This document shows positions 23,842-32,307 of a stretch of DNA of 64,000 nucleotides, in pieces. The notes under the pieces are model-generated. The model was not told where the DNA came from, ran no database searches, and saw nothing but the letters and a program-made list of their open reading frames with translations. Origin of the DNA: Pseudolysinimonas_A sp039912695. Its GTDB lineage: Bacteria; Actinomycetota; Actinomycetes; Actinomycetales; Microbacteriaceae. The first letter of the stretch is position 1. Each line of letters begins with the position of its first letter. The translations under genes were made by a program, and so were the position numbers. The stretch is from the NCBI RefSeq assembly GCF_039912695.1, contig NZ_JBDSPJ010000022.1:248001-312000 (forward strand), given 5' to 3'.

Positions 23842-25281
23842 TCAGAACTCGATCGCGCGCCCAAGTCGCGCACGCAGATCGGCCGCTACTTCGAGCCGAC
23901 GAGCCTTGCCACTCACCGTTCTCGGCACGACTGCGATTCGTTCGAGCACCCGTGGCGCAGCGTCGCCGAGTTCGCGCACAAGTGCTGCGCGCAGCTCGGC
24001 CAGGTCGACCGCGGAATCCGCTACTACGGCCAGCGCCACGACAGAGACGCCGCGGGCATCCTCGACCCCCACCGCAACTGCGTCGCCCACCCCGGGAAAC
24101 CGCAGCGCTACCCGCTCGACGCGTTCCGGGTCGACCTTGATCCCGGCCGCGTTGATCAGTTCGTCGCGGCGTCCGACCACGATTAGGTGCCCGTCAGCGA
24201 TCCTGCCGACATCTCCAGGGAAGAACCATCCGTCGCGGAAGGTCGCGTCGTCGAGCATCCCGCGGAACGACCCGCGCGCCTGTCGAGGTCGTCGAACCCG
24301 GATGAGACCCTCCTCACCGTCGGCCACCGGTTCGCCCTCCGCACCGACGGCCTCGATCGTCGCGAACGGCAGGATCGCGCCGACATCGCCCGGCGCGATC
24401 GGCGCACCGCGACGCAGGGTCACGCCACCCACCTCCGTCGAGCCGTAAATGATCTCGATCTCGGCACCGAACCGCCGGACCAGGCGCGCCGCGAGCTCCT
24501 CCGACAGCACGCCCCCAACCGACTGAACGATTCGCAACCCCGGAAGGTCGGCATCCGTACGACCGGCCGCGCTCAGCAGGTCGGAGAGCTGGATCGGCGA
24601 GCCGTGCACGAGGGGAACCCCGGTCTTCGCCAAGACCGCGACGTTTTCGGCCGACGTGCCTCCAACCAGGTACGGGATACCGCCCTCGAGCGCCGCGAAA
24701 AACGTCGCCGATCCGCTGACGGCCCCGATCCCGAGAATCGTGAGGAACGGGCCGGTGGGCATCCAGAACTCGCGTCCGCGATTGACGCGTTCCTCAAGGT
24801 CGGCGACCGTAAACGCGATGGGCTTCGGCGCGCCCGTCGTACCGCTTGAGAAGACCACCCGCGCGATGTCGTTGTCGGCCCACTGGAACGGTTCGACGGT
24901 CGGGTCGAGTTCGGCCGACCGCATCAGCCAGGCGTCGTCAACCTGCATGAAACGCTCAGCAGGAAAACCCTCACGGCGTGCGCGCCCCACCATGACATCC
25001 AGCACATCGCCCAGCTCCTCGCCACGACCGACCGGTGCAATCGCTCCGATCGCGCCGCGCATCCAGAGCGCCACCGCGAACACGGGCTGCAACAGGGGCG
25101 GCAGCTCGACCCCAACGACCGCTCCCGGTCCGATCCCCTCGGTAGCCAACAGCGCTGCACAGCGAGCCGCGGAATCCCACAGTTCGGAGACGGTGAGGCT
25201 CGACGTGGCGCTGATCAGCACGTCCGCGTCGGGTTCGGTGTCGAGGCGTCGCCGAAGCCCCGCGATCGGATCGAAGGTCAC
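23842..25281 (-). CDS. Class I adenylate-forming enzyme (acyl-CoA synthetase/AMP ligase)
   Basis: A 479-aa AMP-binding protein. Core motifs in order: FSSGTTGAPKP (A3), IIYGSTEVGG (A5), GWFFPGDVGRIADGHLIVVG (A7/A8), RRDELINAAGIKVDPERVE, and the catalytic lysine in PRTVSGKARRLEV (A10). It starts at GTG 25281, which overlaps the amidohydrolase stop as GTGA (25278-25281). Last gene of a five-gene run beginning with rpiB. It activates a carboxylic acid as acyl-AMP, normally then to acyl-CoA; the substrate is unknown. Confidence 0.88.
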   Translation of the reverse strand: MTFDPIAGLRRRLDTEPDADVLISATSSLTVSELWDSAARCAALLATEGIGPGAVVGVELPPLLQPVFAVALWMRGAIGAIAPVGRGEELGDVLDVMVGRARREGFPAERFMQVDDAWLMRSAELDPTVEPFQWADNDIARVVFSSGTTGAPKPIAFTVADLEERVNRGREFWMPTGPFLTILGIGAVSGSATFFAALEGGIPYLVGGTSAENVAVLAKTGVPLVHGSPIQLSDLLSAAGRTDADLPGLRIVQSVGGVLSEELAARLVRRFGAEIEIIYGSTEVGGVTLRRGAPIAPGDVGAILPFATIEAVGAEGEPVADGEEGLIRVRRPRQARGSFRGMLDDATFRDGWFFPGDVGRIADGHLIVVGRRDELINAAGIKVDPERVERVALRFPGVGDAVAVGVEDARGVSVVALAVVADSAVDLAELRAALVRELGDAAPRVLERIAVVPRTVSGKARRLEVAADLRARLGRAIEF

Positions 25282-26717
25282 CGGTCGGCCCACGGCCCGT
25301 GAGTCCAGATACCGGCGACCATCGTCGCGTGCACCGGCATGTCGCGCAGGTTCGTCGCCTCGAACGGGTCGCTCTCGACGATGACGAGATCGCCGAGCTG
25401 GTCGTGACTCGATGCGGCGAGCGCCGCGGCAAAGGTCAAAGCCTGTTCGGGATGCCACGGCTCACGCCCGTCGCGGGACCTGGTGACGGCGGCGGCCATC
25501 GTGATCCACGGGTCGAGCGGAGCCACCGGGGCGTCCGAACCGAGTGCAAGTTCGGCGCCAGCCGCAAGCAGGGATCGGTAGGCGAACGATCGACCGGTGC
25601 GTCCGGCCCAATACCGTTCGGCGACATCCCGATCGTCCATCGCATGCTCAGGCTGGACCGACGCCCGCACCCCGAGCGCGGCGAACCGCGGGAGGTCGGC
25701 ATCCTCGATCAGTTGCACGTGTTCGATGCTGCCACCAACCACTGCAGCAGAGCCGCCCAACGCCTCGAAGACGTCGAGCGCTTCGGTCACCGCACGGTCG
25801 CCAATGGCATGGATGGCGGGGCTGAGCCCGCGGGCGACGCCAGCTCGGGCGGCGGCGAGCAGCTCACCGGGGCCGTAGGTCGGAAGGCCGTGGCCGTCCG
25901 TTCCCGGATAGGCGTGATCGCACCACGCCGTGCGGGTGTTCAGCGACCCGTCCGTGAACAACTTGTACGGTCCGATCTCGAACAACGCAGACGCCACCGC
26001 GGGCAATTCGGGCGTGTGCGGATACACGGCCGCCTTCACCCGGAGCCCTGAGAACCCTGCCCCGAACCGCCGAGCCCACGACCCCGGCGCATCCTCCATC
26101 TCAAAGTCAACGATCCCCGTCACCCCACGTGCCGCCGCCGCCGCGGCCGCCTCGATGGCCCAGCGATCGAGCACTTCGGCGGGCACCGCGCTCAGCTCGC
26201 GATTGAGGTCGAACGCCGGTTGCTCACGCAGCCACCAGTCCGACTCGGGCCGCCCCAGCATCCGCAGCATCGCCCGATTAGTCCACAGAGAGTGCACGTC
26301 GCCCGACACCAGTGCGACCGGCACGTCACCGAACTCGAGCAGATCGATCGACGGCGCATCCGCCCACAACCCATCCCGAAACCCGGCGCCCAGCAGCACA
26401 GTCCCCGCCTCCGGCGGCGAGCTGGCGAGCCGCTCCCGCACGAGCGAAGCGACGTGTGCCGCAGACGACGCCGACGACAGATCCAGCCGTCGCGACGCCA
26501 TCGCCCACTGCCCAAAGTGCACATGATGGTCCCACAGCCCCGGCAGGACCCACCGCCCCTCAAGATCGACCTCCACATCCGAAGGACCGGGAACGGTGAT
26601 ATCCGAGAGAGGGATGCTGGACGACATCCGCGAGTCAATCGGGGTAGGGGTCCCCGCTCTTGACTCGCGGATGTCGTCCAGTAGCCCGCGCAAGTCGCGA
26701 CCATTACGAAGGATCAT
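25278..26717 (-). CDS. Amidohydrolase family protein (YtcJ-like) with a palindromic element in its 5' end
   Basis: A 479-aa metal-dependent amidohydrolase. GLWDHHVHFGQW holds the HxH metal pair; later ligands are in AIHAIGDRAV, GGSIEHVQLI and LALGSDAPVAPLDPW. The ATG at 26717 forms ATGA with the upstream paiB stop. Codons about 13-34 are made by a 65-bp perfect palindromic repeat (26617-26681), giving the odd stretch LLDDIRESRAGTPTPIDSRM between the usual first strand (MILRNGR) and VEVDLEGRWVLPG. The frame remains open through it. An internal ATG at the right arm could give a shorter product. Substrate unknown; related proteins hydrolyse amides or esters. Confidence 0.87.
   Translation of the reverse strand: MILRNGRDLRGLLDDIRESRAGTPTPIDSRMSSSIPLSDITVPGPSDVEVDLEGRWVLPGLWDHHVHFGQWAMASRRLDLSSASSAAHVASLVRERLASSPPEAGTVLLGAGFRDGLWADAPSIDLLEFGDVPVALVSGDVHSLWTNRAMLRMLGRPESDWWLREQPAFDLNRELSAVPAEVLDRWAIEAAAAAAARGVTGIVDFEMEDAPGSWARRFGAGFSGLRVKAAVYPHTPELPAVASALFEIGPYKLFTDGSLNTRTAWCDHAYPGTDGHGLPTYGPGELLAAARAGVARGLSPAIHAIGDRAVTEALDVFEALGGSAAVVGGSIEHVQLIEDADLPRFAALGVRASVQPEHAMDDRDVAERYWAGRTGRSFAYRSLLAAGAELALGSDAPVAPLDPWITMAAAVTRSRDGREPWHPEQALTFAAALAASSHDQLGDLVIVESDPFEATNLRDMPVHATMVAGIWTHGPWADR
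26617..26681. repeat. Palindromic repeat element, copy 1 (inside a coding region)
   Basis: Perfect 21-bp arms (26617-26637 and 26661-26681; inner part ATCCGCGAGTCA) surround a 23-base loop ATCGGGGTAGGGGTCCCCGC plus TCT. The loop and the inner 12 bp of the stem recur at 36191-36260 in inverted orientation, but the outer stem is different in each copy and still perfectly paired. Copy 1 lies within the amidohydrolase gene, in an open frame. Confidence 0.75.
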
Positions 26718-27352
26718 GCGGGGTGAACCCGACGCATTTCGGCAGCGAGTTCCGCGGACGAGTAGGGGCCGGTGCCCTCTAGTGCGGTCATGATCGCTTC
26801 GCGGACTTCGGGGTCCTTGTTCTGCGAAAGTTTGGCGCGCGCGTCGAAGCGGGTGACGCGGATGCGCAACCCGACGGTGCCGCGGGCGATGCGTTCGGCT
26901 TTTGCGAGGTCGATGTCGAGCGAGACCGGAGTCGGCATCCGGGTCTCGAAGTGGTCGACGAGACGCTGCAGGATCGCGAAGTTCTCGTCGTCGCTGAGGA
27001 TCTCGGGGGTGCCGTAGAGGTGGGCGGTGACGTGGTTCCAGGTGGGTACGAAGTCGCCTTCGGCGTACCAGTTGGGGGTGATGTAGCCGTGCGGTCCTTG
27101 CACGATGACGAGCACCTCGTGCGACCCGAGTTCGTGCGCCTGCTCGTCGGGGCGTCCGAAGTGGCTGACGATCACGATCTCATCGTCGCGCCCTGAGCCT
27201 GTCGAAGGGTCGGTCTCTTCGAGCAGGGTCGCGTAGTGCGAGGAGACCAATCCGTGGGAGGTCGGCGAGACGTAGGTCATCCACGGGTTATCGCGGATGA
27301 GTCGTTTCACCTCGGCCGGTTCGGTCACCAGGTACTGGGGGGTGTGGCGCAT
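26714..27352 (-). CDS. paiB: FMN-binding negative transcriptional regulator, PaiB family
   Basis: A 212-aa flavin-binding protein of the PaiB/FMN-binding split-barrel family. It begins with MRHTPQYLVTEPAEVKRLIR and contains the conserved GPHGYITPNWYAE and VPTWNHVTAHLYG motifs for FMN contacts. Despite the family name its DNA-binding role is proven only for Bacillus PaiB; many members may be enzymes. The ATG at 27352 is one base after the nei stop. Residues DPSTGSGR (about 53-60) are encoded by a copy of the widespread CCCTGAGCCTGTCGAAGGG repeat, an apparent in-frame insertion. Confidence 0.88.
   Translation of the reverse strand: MRHTPQYLVTEPAEVKRLIRDNPWMTYVSPTSHGLVSSHYATLLEETDPSTGSGRDDEIVIVSHFGRPDEQAHELGSHEVLVIVQGPHGYITPNWYAEGDFVPTWNHVTAHLYGTPEILSDDENFAILQRLVDHFETRMPTPVSLDIDLAKAERIARGTVGLRIRVTRFDARAKLSQNKDPEVREAIMTALEGTGPYSSAELAAEMRRVHPA
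27191..27209. repeat. CCCTGAGCCTGTCGAAGGG repeat inside paiB
   Basis: A 19-bp imperfect palindrome seen in high copy number in many high-GC genomes. Here it falls in a coding region and encodes DPSTGSGR in the reading frame of paiB. The same sequence, inverted, is at 30115-30133 inside pepN. Confidence 0.75.
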
Positions 27353-27353
27353 C

Positions 27354-28298
27354 TCAGACCTGATCTTTCGGGCACCAGTAGAGGTTGCGGGTGGCCATCT
27401 CGGCCATCGCAATGGGGGTTCCGCACACCCGGCAGGGCTCGCCGGTGCGGTGGTAAACCCAGTGCCGATCATCGCGGGATGCTTTCGCCCTCAGAAGTTC
27501 GTCGCCGTCGAGTCCGTCCATCGTGAGCATCTGACCGGTCTCAACACCCACGGTCAGCAGGTGGGTCCAGTCCCGCCACAGCTCGCGGAGGAGTTCTTCG
27601 GGTACGTCTTTACCCAACCTGTACGGGTCGAGTCGGGCGCGGAACAGCAGTTCGGCCCGGTACACGTTGCCGATCCCGGCGACGACTTCTTGATCCATCA
27701 GCAGTTGCCCGATCGGCACGGCACGTTTGCGCACGTTGACCACGAAGTCCTCTTCGCCGCTCGGCCCATCGACCAGCGGGTCGGGTCCGAGTCTGGCGAT
27801 AACGGCATCCACTTCTTCCACGGTCTGCACGTCGCACGCCGTCGGACCCCGGAGGTCGGCCACCGCGACAGGGGTCAGCAACCGCACCCGCACCTGTCCG
27901 ATCGGTTCGGGCGGCCAGACGTCGAGCGCGGGTTGCAGCTTTTCCGACTCGGCCATCCTGAGCCGAGTTCTGCGGGGGGCACCGATCGACCAGGGTGAGT
28001 CTTCGTTGGCGCCGACGACCCGCCCCCCACGCTCGGCTGGCGAGATCGGCCCCACCGCAATGTCTCCCGCGAAATCCCAGGCGCCATACATGCCCAGGTG
28101 TACCCGCAGCCAGAGGTGGTGGTCGAACTCGAGGAACATCTGCTTGCCCACGGCCCGCGACTGGATGATCGCGTGCCCGTCGAGTTGGGCGGCCCCGGCC
28201 GTAAACCGACCCTGCGGTGAGCTGACCTCGACGGGGGGACCCTGAAACGAGCGCTCGAACTGTCGCGCGATCCGATGGACGGAATGGCCTTCAGGCAT
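27354..28298 (-). CDS. nei: Fpg/Nei family DNA glycosylase
   Basis: A 314-aa base-excision repair glycosylase. The mature N-terminus is PEGHSVHR, with catalytic Pro2 and Glu3; the H2TH region includes QLLMDQEVVAGIGNVYRAEL. The C-terminal zinc finger reads CRVCGTPIAMAEMATRNLYW then CPKDQV, so the fourth cysteine of the usual C-x2-C-x16-C-x2-C is aspartate. The sequence resembles actinobacterial Nei2 enzymes that remove oxidised pyrimidines. It overlaps the rpiB end by 8 bases, placing both in one transcript. Confidence 0.92.
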   Translation of the reverse strand: MPEGHSVHRIARQFERSFQGPPVEVSSPQGRFTAGAAQLDGHAIIQSRAVGKQMFLEFDHHLWLRVHLGMYGAWDFAGDIAVGPISPAERGGRVVGANEDSPWSIGAPRRTRLRMAESEKLQPALDVWPPEPIGQVRVRLLTPVAVADLRGPTACDVQTVEEVDAVIARLGPDPLVDGPSGEEDFVVNVRKRAVPIGQLLMDQEVVAGIGNVYRAELLFRARLDPYRLGKDVPEELLRELWRDWTHLLTVGVETGQMLTMDGLDGDELLRAKASRDDRHWVYHRTGEPCRVCGTPIAMAEMATRNLYWCPKDQV

Positions 28299-28806
28299 AC
28301 CGAACCTCGGCTTGGGCCGCGGGGTCGATTGGATGACCGACGATTGCGCCGGTGGTTTCGTACTCCGCGATTTGTGCGATTCGACGCGAGTGTCGTTCTT
28401 CCCCTGAGAACGGAGTCGTCAGGAACGCGTCGATGAATTTCACGACCTCGGCGAACGAATGCTGCCGGGCGCCGATCGCAATGACGTTGGCATCGTTGTG
28501 CTCGCGGGCAAGTTCGGCCGTCGCCATGTTCCAGACCAGCGCGGCACGGATGCCGTGCACCTTGTTGGCTGCGATCTGTTCGCCGTTGCCCGATCCACCG
28601 AACACGATGCCGAGCGCCTCAACGCCGGCCGCCTGGTCGCGGATAACTCCGAGCGCGGCATTGATGCAGAAACTCGGGTAGTCATCGAGTGCGTCGTAGT
28701 CGTCGGGGCCATGGTCGATGACCTCATGGCCGGCATCCGCGAGATGGTGCTGAAGATCCGTGCTGAACTCAAGGCCGGCGTGATCAGTACCCAGATGGAT
28801 GCGCAT
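28291..28806 (-). CDS. rpiB: Ribose-5-phosphate isomerase B
   Basis: A 171-aa RpiB/LacAB isomerase that interconverts ribose 5-phosphate and ribulose 5-phosphate. MRIHLGTDHAGLEFSTDLQH carries the conserved phosphate-binding DHAG, and GIVFGGSGNGEQIAANKVHG the active loop. The residue after GG is serine rather than the catalytic cysteine of E. coli RpiB; actinobacterial enzymes such as that of M. tuberculosis also lack that cysteine and use a glutamate. A -10 hexamer TAAGCT lies 9 bases upstream of the ATG. First gene of the rpiB-nei-paiB-amidohydrolase-ligase run. Confidence 0.94.
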   Translation of the reverse strand: MRIHLGTDHAGLEFSTDLQHHLADAGHEVIDHGPDDYDALDDYPSFCINAALGVIRDQAAGVEALGIVFGGSGNGEQIAANKVHGIRAALVWNMATAELAREHNDANVIAIGARQHSFAEVVKFIDAFLTTPFSGEERHSRRIAQIAEYETTGAIVGHPIDPAAQAEVRYA

Positions 28807-28885
28807 GGTCCCGTCAGCTTAAGACCCCCGCCCAGCGTCCGCGGGGTCGACGAGTCACAATGGGTGCAGTCGGATGGGAGCTCAG

Positions 28886-29551
28886 ATGGACCTCGACCTG
28901 ATACCGGATGGCATGCCCGCCCTGTCGCGCGGACGCCACCGTTCCGCGAAGTCGGGCGCCTGCTTTATGGAATTCGCCTCCTACCTCGCCGGTGAGCCGT
29001 GGAGCGACTCCCCGCAGTGCACCGACCCGCTGCTGTCGCATCTCGCGCGTGCCGTCAACGATCAGCTCGGCGACACCCGCCGTGACGAGATCGCCGCCGA
29101 CATCCCGCGGGTGATCGGCCTGCGGGGTGACCACCGCATCCTGGGTCCGGTCATCGCGCTGCGCGCCGCCGCCACCGCACTCCCGGTCGCCAACCTGAGC
29201 CGGCAGCACGCACTCGCCGTCGCCCTGCTGTCCCTCCCCGCACTTTTGCCGTCGGGCGTTGCACCGGCAATCCGTTCCGCGGTTCGAGACGCACTCGATG
29301 CTGCGCCAGAGGCCGACCTCTGGGCGCGTGAGCACCTCACCCGGCATCCGGTTAAGGAGCGCGACCTTCGTCGCACCGGATGTGCCGCCGCCATCCAACT
29401 GGCCATCGAAGGCATTGCCGACGCCTGCATCGGCGACGCCGACGGGATGCTGGTGCAGGCGCTGCGCGACGCCATCACGGATGTCGAAGAGATCATCAGT
29501 ACTCCCGACGAACCGGTGGCGACGAGGGCGCGGGTTTCGCTGTTCGCCTGA
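28886..29551 (+). CDS. Hypothetical protein (221 aa)
   Basis: A soluble, alanine-rich, mostly helical protein of 221 aa with no signal peptide or membrane helix. I recognise no named domain. Features are LDLIPDGMPALSRGRHRSAK near the start, CFMEFASYLAG, and two helical segments rich in Ala and Leu. The ATG at 28886 has GGGAG 6 bases upstream. Divergent from rpiB and 64 bases upstream of pepN. Confidence 0.7.
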   Translation: MDLDLIPDGMPALSRGRHRSAKSGACFMEFASYLAGEPWSDSPQCTDPLLSHLARAVNDQLGDTRRDEIAADIPRVIGLRGDHRILGPVIALRAAATALPVANLSRQHALAVALLSLPALLPSGVAPAIRSAVRDALDAAPEADLWAREHLTRHPVKERDLRRTGCAAAIQLAIEGIADACIGDADGMLVQALRDAITDVEEIISTPDEPVATRARVSLFA

Positions 29552-29603
29552 TCGTTCTTCGCGGATCGTTCTTCGCACGGAGCCGACCAGAACCGGCCCG
29601 GGC

Positions 29604-29609
29604 TATCGT
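29604..29609 (+). promoter_or_regulatory. -10 box of leaderless pepN promoter
   Basis: TATCGT sits 6 bases before the ATG at 29616, so transcription would begin at or next to the start codon. No ribosome-binding sequence is present. Confidence 0.6.
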
Positions 29610-29615
29610 GGTCGG

Positions 29616-32240
29616 ATGCCCGGAGAGAACCTGACTCGTGTCGAAGCCCAAGAGCGCAAGGCGCTCATTGCCGTGGAGTCGTACGACGTCCACCTCGATC
29701 TGACCACCGGGCCGGAGGTGTTCCGGTCGACGACGACGGTGATGTTCACCTCGAGTGGCGCCCCGACGTTTATCGACGCTGTGACCGCCAAGGTGCACTC
29801 GGTCACCCTGAATGGCCTCGAGCTCGACCCGGCCGACGTCGCCGACGGTGCCCGCATCCGGCTGGACGAGCTGCACGAGCACAACGAACTCGTCGTCGAG
29901 GCCGACTTCGCGTACACGAACACCGGCGAGGGGCTGCACCGCTTCGTCGACCCAGTCGACGGGGAGGTGTACCTCTACTCGCAGTTCGAGGTTCCCGACA
30001 GCCGGCGGGTCTACTCCGTCTTCGAACAGCCCGACCTGAAGGCCACCTTCACCTTCACCGTGACGGCTCCGGGCAGCTGGGTGGTCGTGTCGAACTCGCC
30101 GACCCCCAACCCGACCCTTCGACAGGCTCAGGGAGCGGGGGCGGCTCAGGGAGCGGGGGCGGCTCAGGGAGCGGAAGAAGTGGGCGCCAAGACCTGGGCG
30201 TTCCCGACCACTCCGCGCATCTCGTCGTACATCACCGCGATCGTCGCCGGACCCTACGACTCCGTACACTCCGAACTCACCTCGTCGAGCGGCAAGAAGA
30301 TCCCGCTCGGGGTCTACGCCCGCAAGTCGCTGATGGGCTTCATGGATGCCGACTACGTCTTCGACATCACCCGAAAGGGCTTCGCCTACTACGAGGAGAA
30401 GTTCGGCTACCCGTACCCGTTCGCGAAGTACGACCAGTTGTTCGTGCCCGAGTTCAATGCGGGAGCGATGGAGAACGCGGGTGCGGTCACCTTCACCGAG
30501 ACCTACGTTTTCCGCTCCAAGGTCACTGACGCGATCAAGGAGCGCCGGGTCGTCACGATCCTGCACGAGTTGGCTCACATGTGGTTCGGCGACCTGGTCA
30601 CCATGAAGTGGTGGAACGACCTCTGGCTCAACGAGTCGTTCGCCGAGTGGGCGTCGACGATCGCGACCGCTGAAGCCACCGAGTGGACCGAAGCCTGGGC
30701 GACCTTCCAGTCGATGGAGAAGAGCTGGGCGTACAAGCAAGACCAGCTGCCGAGCACGCATCCCATCGTCGCGACCATCAACGATCTCGAGGATGTTCAG
30801 GTCAACTTCGACGGCATCACCTACGCCAAAGGCGGGTCGGTGCTCAAGCAGCTCGCCGCCTGGGTCGGCATCGAGAACTTCTTTGCCGGCGTCGGGGCGT
30901 ACTTCACCAAGCACGCGTGGGGCAACACCGAACTCTCTGACCTGCTGCACGAGCTCGAGATCACCTCCGGCCGAGACCTGTCAACGTGGAGCAAACTCTG
31001 GCTCGAAACCGCGGGCGTCAACACCCTCAAGCCGCAGGTGTCGGTCGACGAGCACGGAGTCATCACGGCGTTCTCGATCGCGCAGACCGCGATCGCCGAG
31101 CAGCCCACGATCCGGCCGCACCGCCTGGCGATTGGGTTCTACGACGTCGTGGATGGTTCGCCGAATGAGGGAGTCGAGGGCGACCTCTCCCCCAAGGTCG
31201 TGCGCACGCACCGCATCGAACTCGACCTCGACGCTGACGCCTCGACCGACGTGCCCGAACTCGTCGGCCTGAAGCGCCCCGCGCTCATTCTGTTGAACGA
31301 CGACGACCTCGCCTACGCGAAGATCCGCATGGATGAGCTGTCGTGGGAGTTCGCAATCGACAAGCTCGCCGACATCGAAGACCCGCTCGCGCGGGCGCTG
31401 GTGTGGGGTGCCGCCTGGGACGCGACTCGGGATGCCGAGACAGCTCCCAGCGCCTACGTCGATCTGGTACTCGGCAACATTGCGACGGAAACCGAGTCGA
31501 CGACCATTCGCCTGACGCTCAGCCAGTTGCTCACGGTCGCGCGCTTCTACGTCGCGCCGGAGAAGCGGGATGCCACCATCGAGCGAATCGGCGACGCGCT
31601 CTGGTCACTCGCCGAGACGGCCCAGGCAGGAAGCGACGCGCAGTTCCAGTTCGTGAAGTTCTTCGCCAACATCCCGTCGAGCTCGGCTCATGCGGCGACG
31701 TTGAAGGGACTTCTCGACGGCTCGGTCAAGCTGCCTGAACTCGAGATCGACGCCGACCTCACCTGGGAGGTGCTCGAAGGTCTCGTGCTGCTGGGCGAAG
31801 CGGGCGAAGCCGAGATCGCCGCGCAACTGGCGAAGGACAACACCGCGAACGGTCAGCAGGCCGCCGCCCGTGCCCGGGCGACCGGCGACAAGAAGGGCGC
31901 CCTCGACGCGGCACTCACCGACGCGACCATTCCCAACGTCGTGCTGAGGTCGTCGGGGATGGGCTACCAGCACGTCAACGACCCGTCAGCGCTCGAGTCG
32001 CTTATCGCGCCCTACTTCGACGCGCTCGATCGCATCTGGAAAGAGCGTTCGTACAAGATCGCCGAGTACGTCATCCTCGGCTTCTACCCGGCGCCTCTCG
32101 TGTCGCAGGAACTGGTGGACGCCACCAACGCCTGGCTCGACGCGCACCGCGACATCCCGGCGCTTCGTCGGCTCGTGGTCGAGAACCTCGCGGGCGTCGA
32201 GCGCGCCCTCACCGCTCAACAGCGCGACAGGTCAAACTGA
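29616..32240 (+). CDS. pepN: Aminopeptidase N (M1 family)
   Basis: An 874-aa zinc aminopeptidase. The substrate-recognition motif GAMEN starts at residue 283; the zinc site is HELAH (His317-His321) with the third ligand in NESFAEW; the C-terminal half is the helical ERAP1-like domain. ATG at 29616 is placed by the family start (NLTRVEAQERKALIAVESYD) and a leaderless -10 box. Residues about 166-187 (TLRQAQGAGAAQGAGAAQGA) are an insertion coded by a CCCTTCGACAGGCTCAGGG repeat and an 18-bp tandem repeat. A strong hairpin follows the stop. Confidence 0.95.
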   Translation: MPGENLTRVEAQERKALIAVESYDVHLDLTTGPEVFRSTTTVMFTSSGAPTFIDAVTAKVHSVTLNGLELDPADVADGARIRLDELHEHNELVVEADFAYTNTGEGLHRFVDPVDGEVYLYSQFEVPDSRRVYSVFEQPDLKATFTFTVTAPGSWVVVSNSPTPNPTLRQAQGAGAAQGAGAAQGAEEVGAKTWAFPTTPRISSYITAIVAGPYDSVHSELTSSSGKKIPLGVYARKSLMGFMDADYVFDITRKGFAYYEEKFGYPYPFAKYDQLFVPEFNAGAMENAGAVTFTETYVFRSKVTDAIKERRVVTILHELAHMWFGDLVTMKWWNDLWLNESFAEWASTIATAEATEWTEAWATFQSMEKSWAYKQDQLPSTHPIVATINDLEDVQVNFDGITYAKGGSVLKQLAAWVGIENFFAGVGAYFTKHAWGNTELSDLLHELEITSGRDLSTWSKLWLETAGVNTLKPQVSVDEHGVITAFSIAQTAIAEQPTIRPHRLAIGFYDVVDGSPNEGVEGDLSPKVVRTHRIELDLDADASTDVPELVGLKRPALILLNDDDLAYAKIRMDELSWEFAIDKLADIEDPLARALVWGAAWDATRDAETAPSAYVDLVLGNIATETESTTIRLTLSQLLTVARFYVAPEKRDATIERIGDALWSLAETAQAGSDAQFQFVKFFANIPSSSAHAATLKGLLDGSVKLPELEIDADLTWEVLEGLVLLGEAGEAEIAAQLAKDNTANGQQAAARARATGDKKGALDAALTDATIPNVVLRSSGMGYQHVNDPSALESLIAPYFDALDRIWKERSYKIAEYVILGFYPAPLVSQELVDATNAWLDAHRDIPALRRLVVENLAGVERALTAQQRDRSN
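30115..30175. repeat. REP-like repeat plus 18-bp tandem repeat inside pepN
   Basis: CCCTTCGACAGGCTCAGGG (30115-30133) is the inverse of the repeat in paiB. From 30126 the unit GCTCAGGGAGCGGGGGCG occurs twice exactly, then once in part (to about 30175), coding AQGAGA-AQGAGA-AQGAEE. The array appears to have grown from the right part of the repeat. Confidence 0.75.
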
Positions 32241-32256
32241 GCTGTCGCACGAACGA

Positions 32257-32289
32257 CGAAGGCCGGGTGCGTGATGCACCCGGCCTTCG
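32257..32289. terminator. Strong bidirectional hairpin terminator
   Basis: CGAAGGCCGGGTGC-GTGAT-GCACCCGGCCTTCG: a perfect 14-bp GC-rich stem with a 5-base loop between the convergent pepN and lipoprotein genes. No long T-run, as is common in actinomycetes. Confidence 0.85.
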
Positions 32290-32307
32290 TGATTGAGGTA
32301 TTCAGAG

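Noticed and set aside
30126..30175. CRISPR-like short repeats
   Set aside because: The units are tandem with no spacers and stay in the pepN reading frame; no cas genes are present anywhere in the window.
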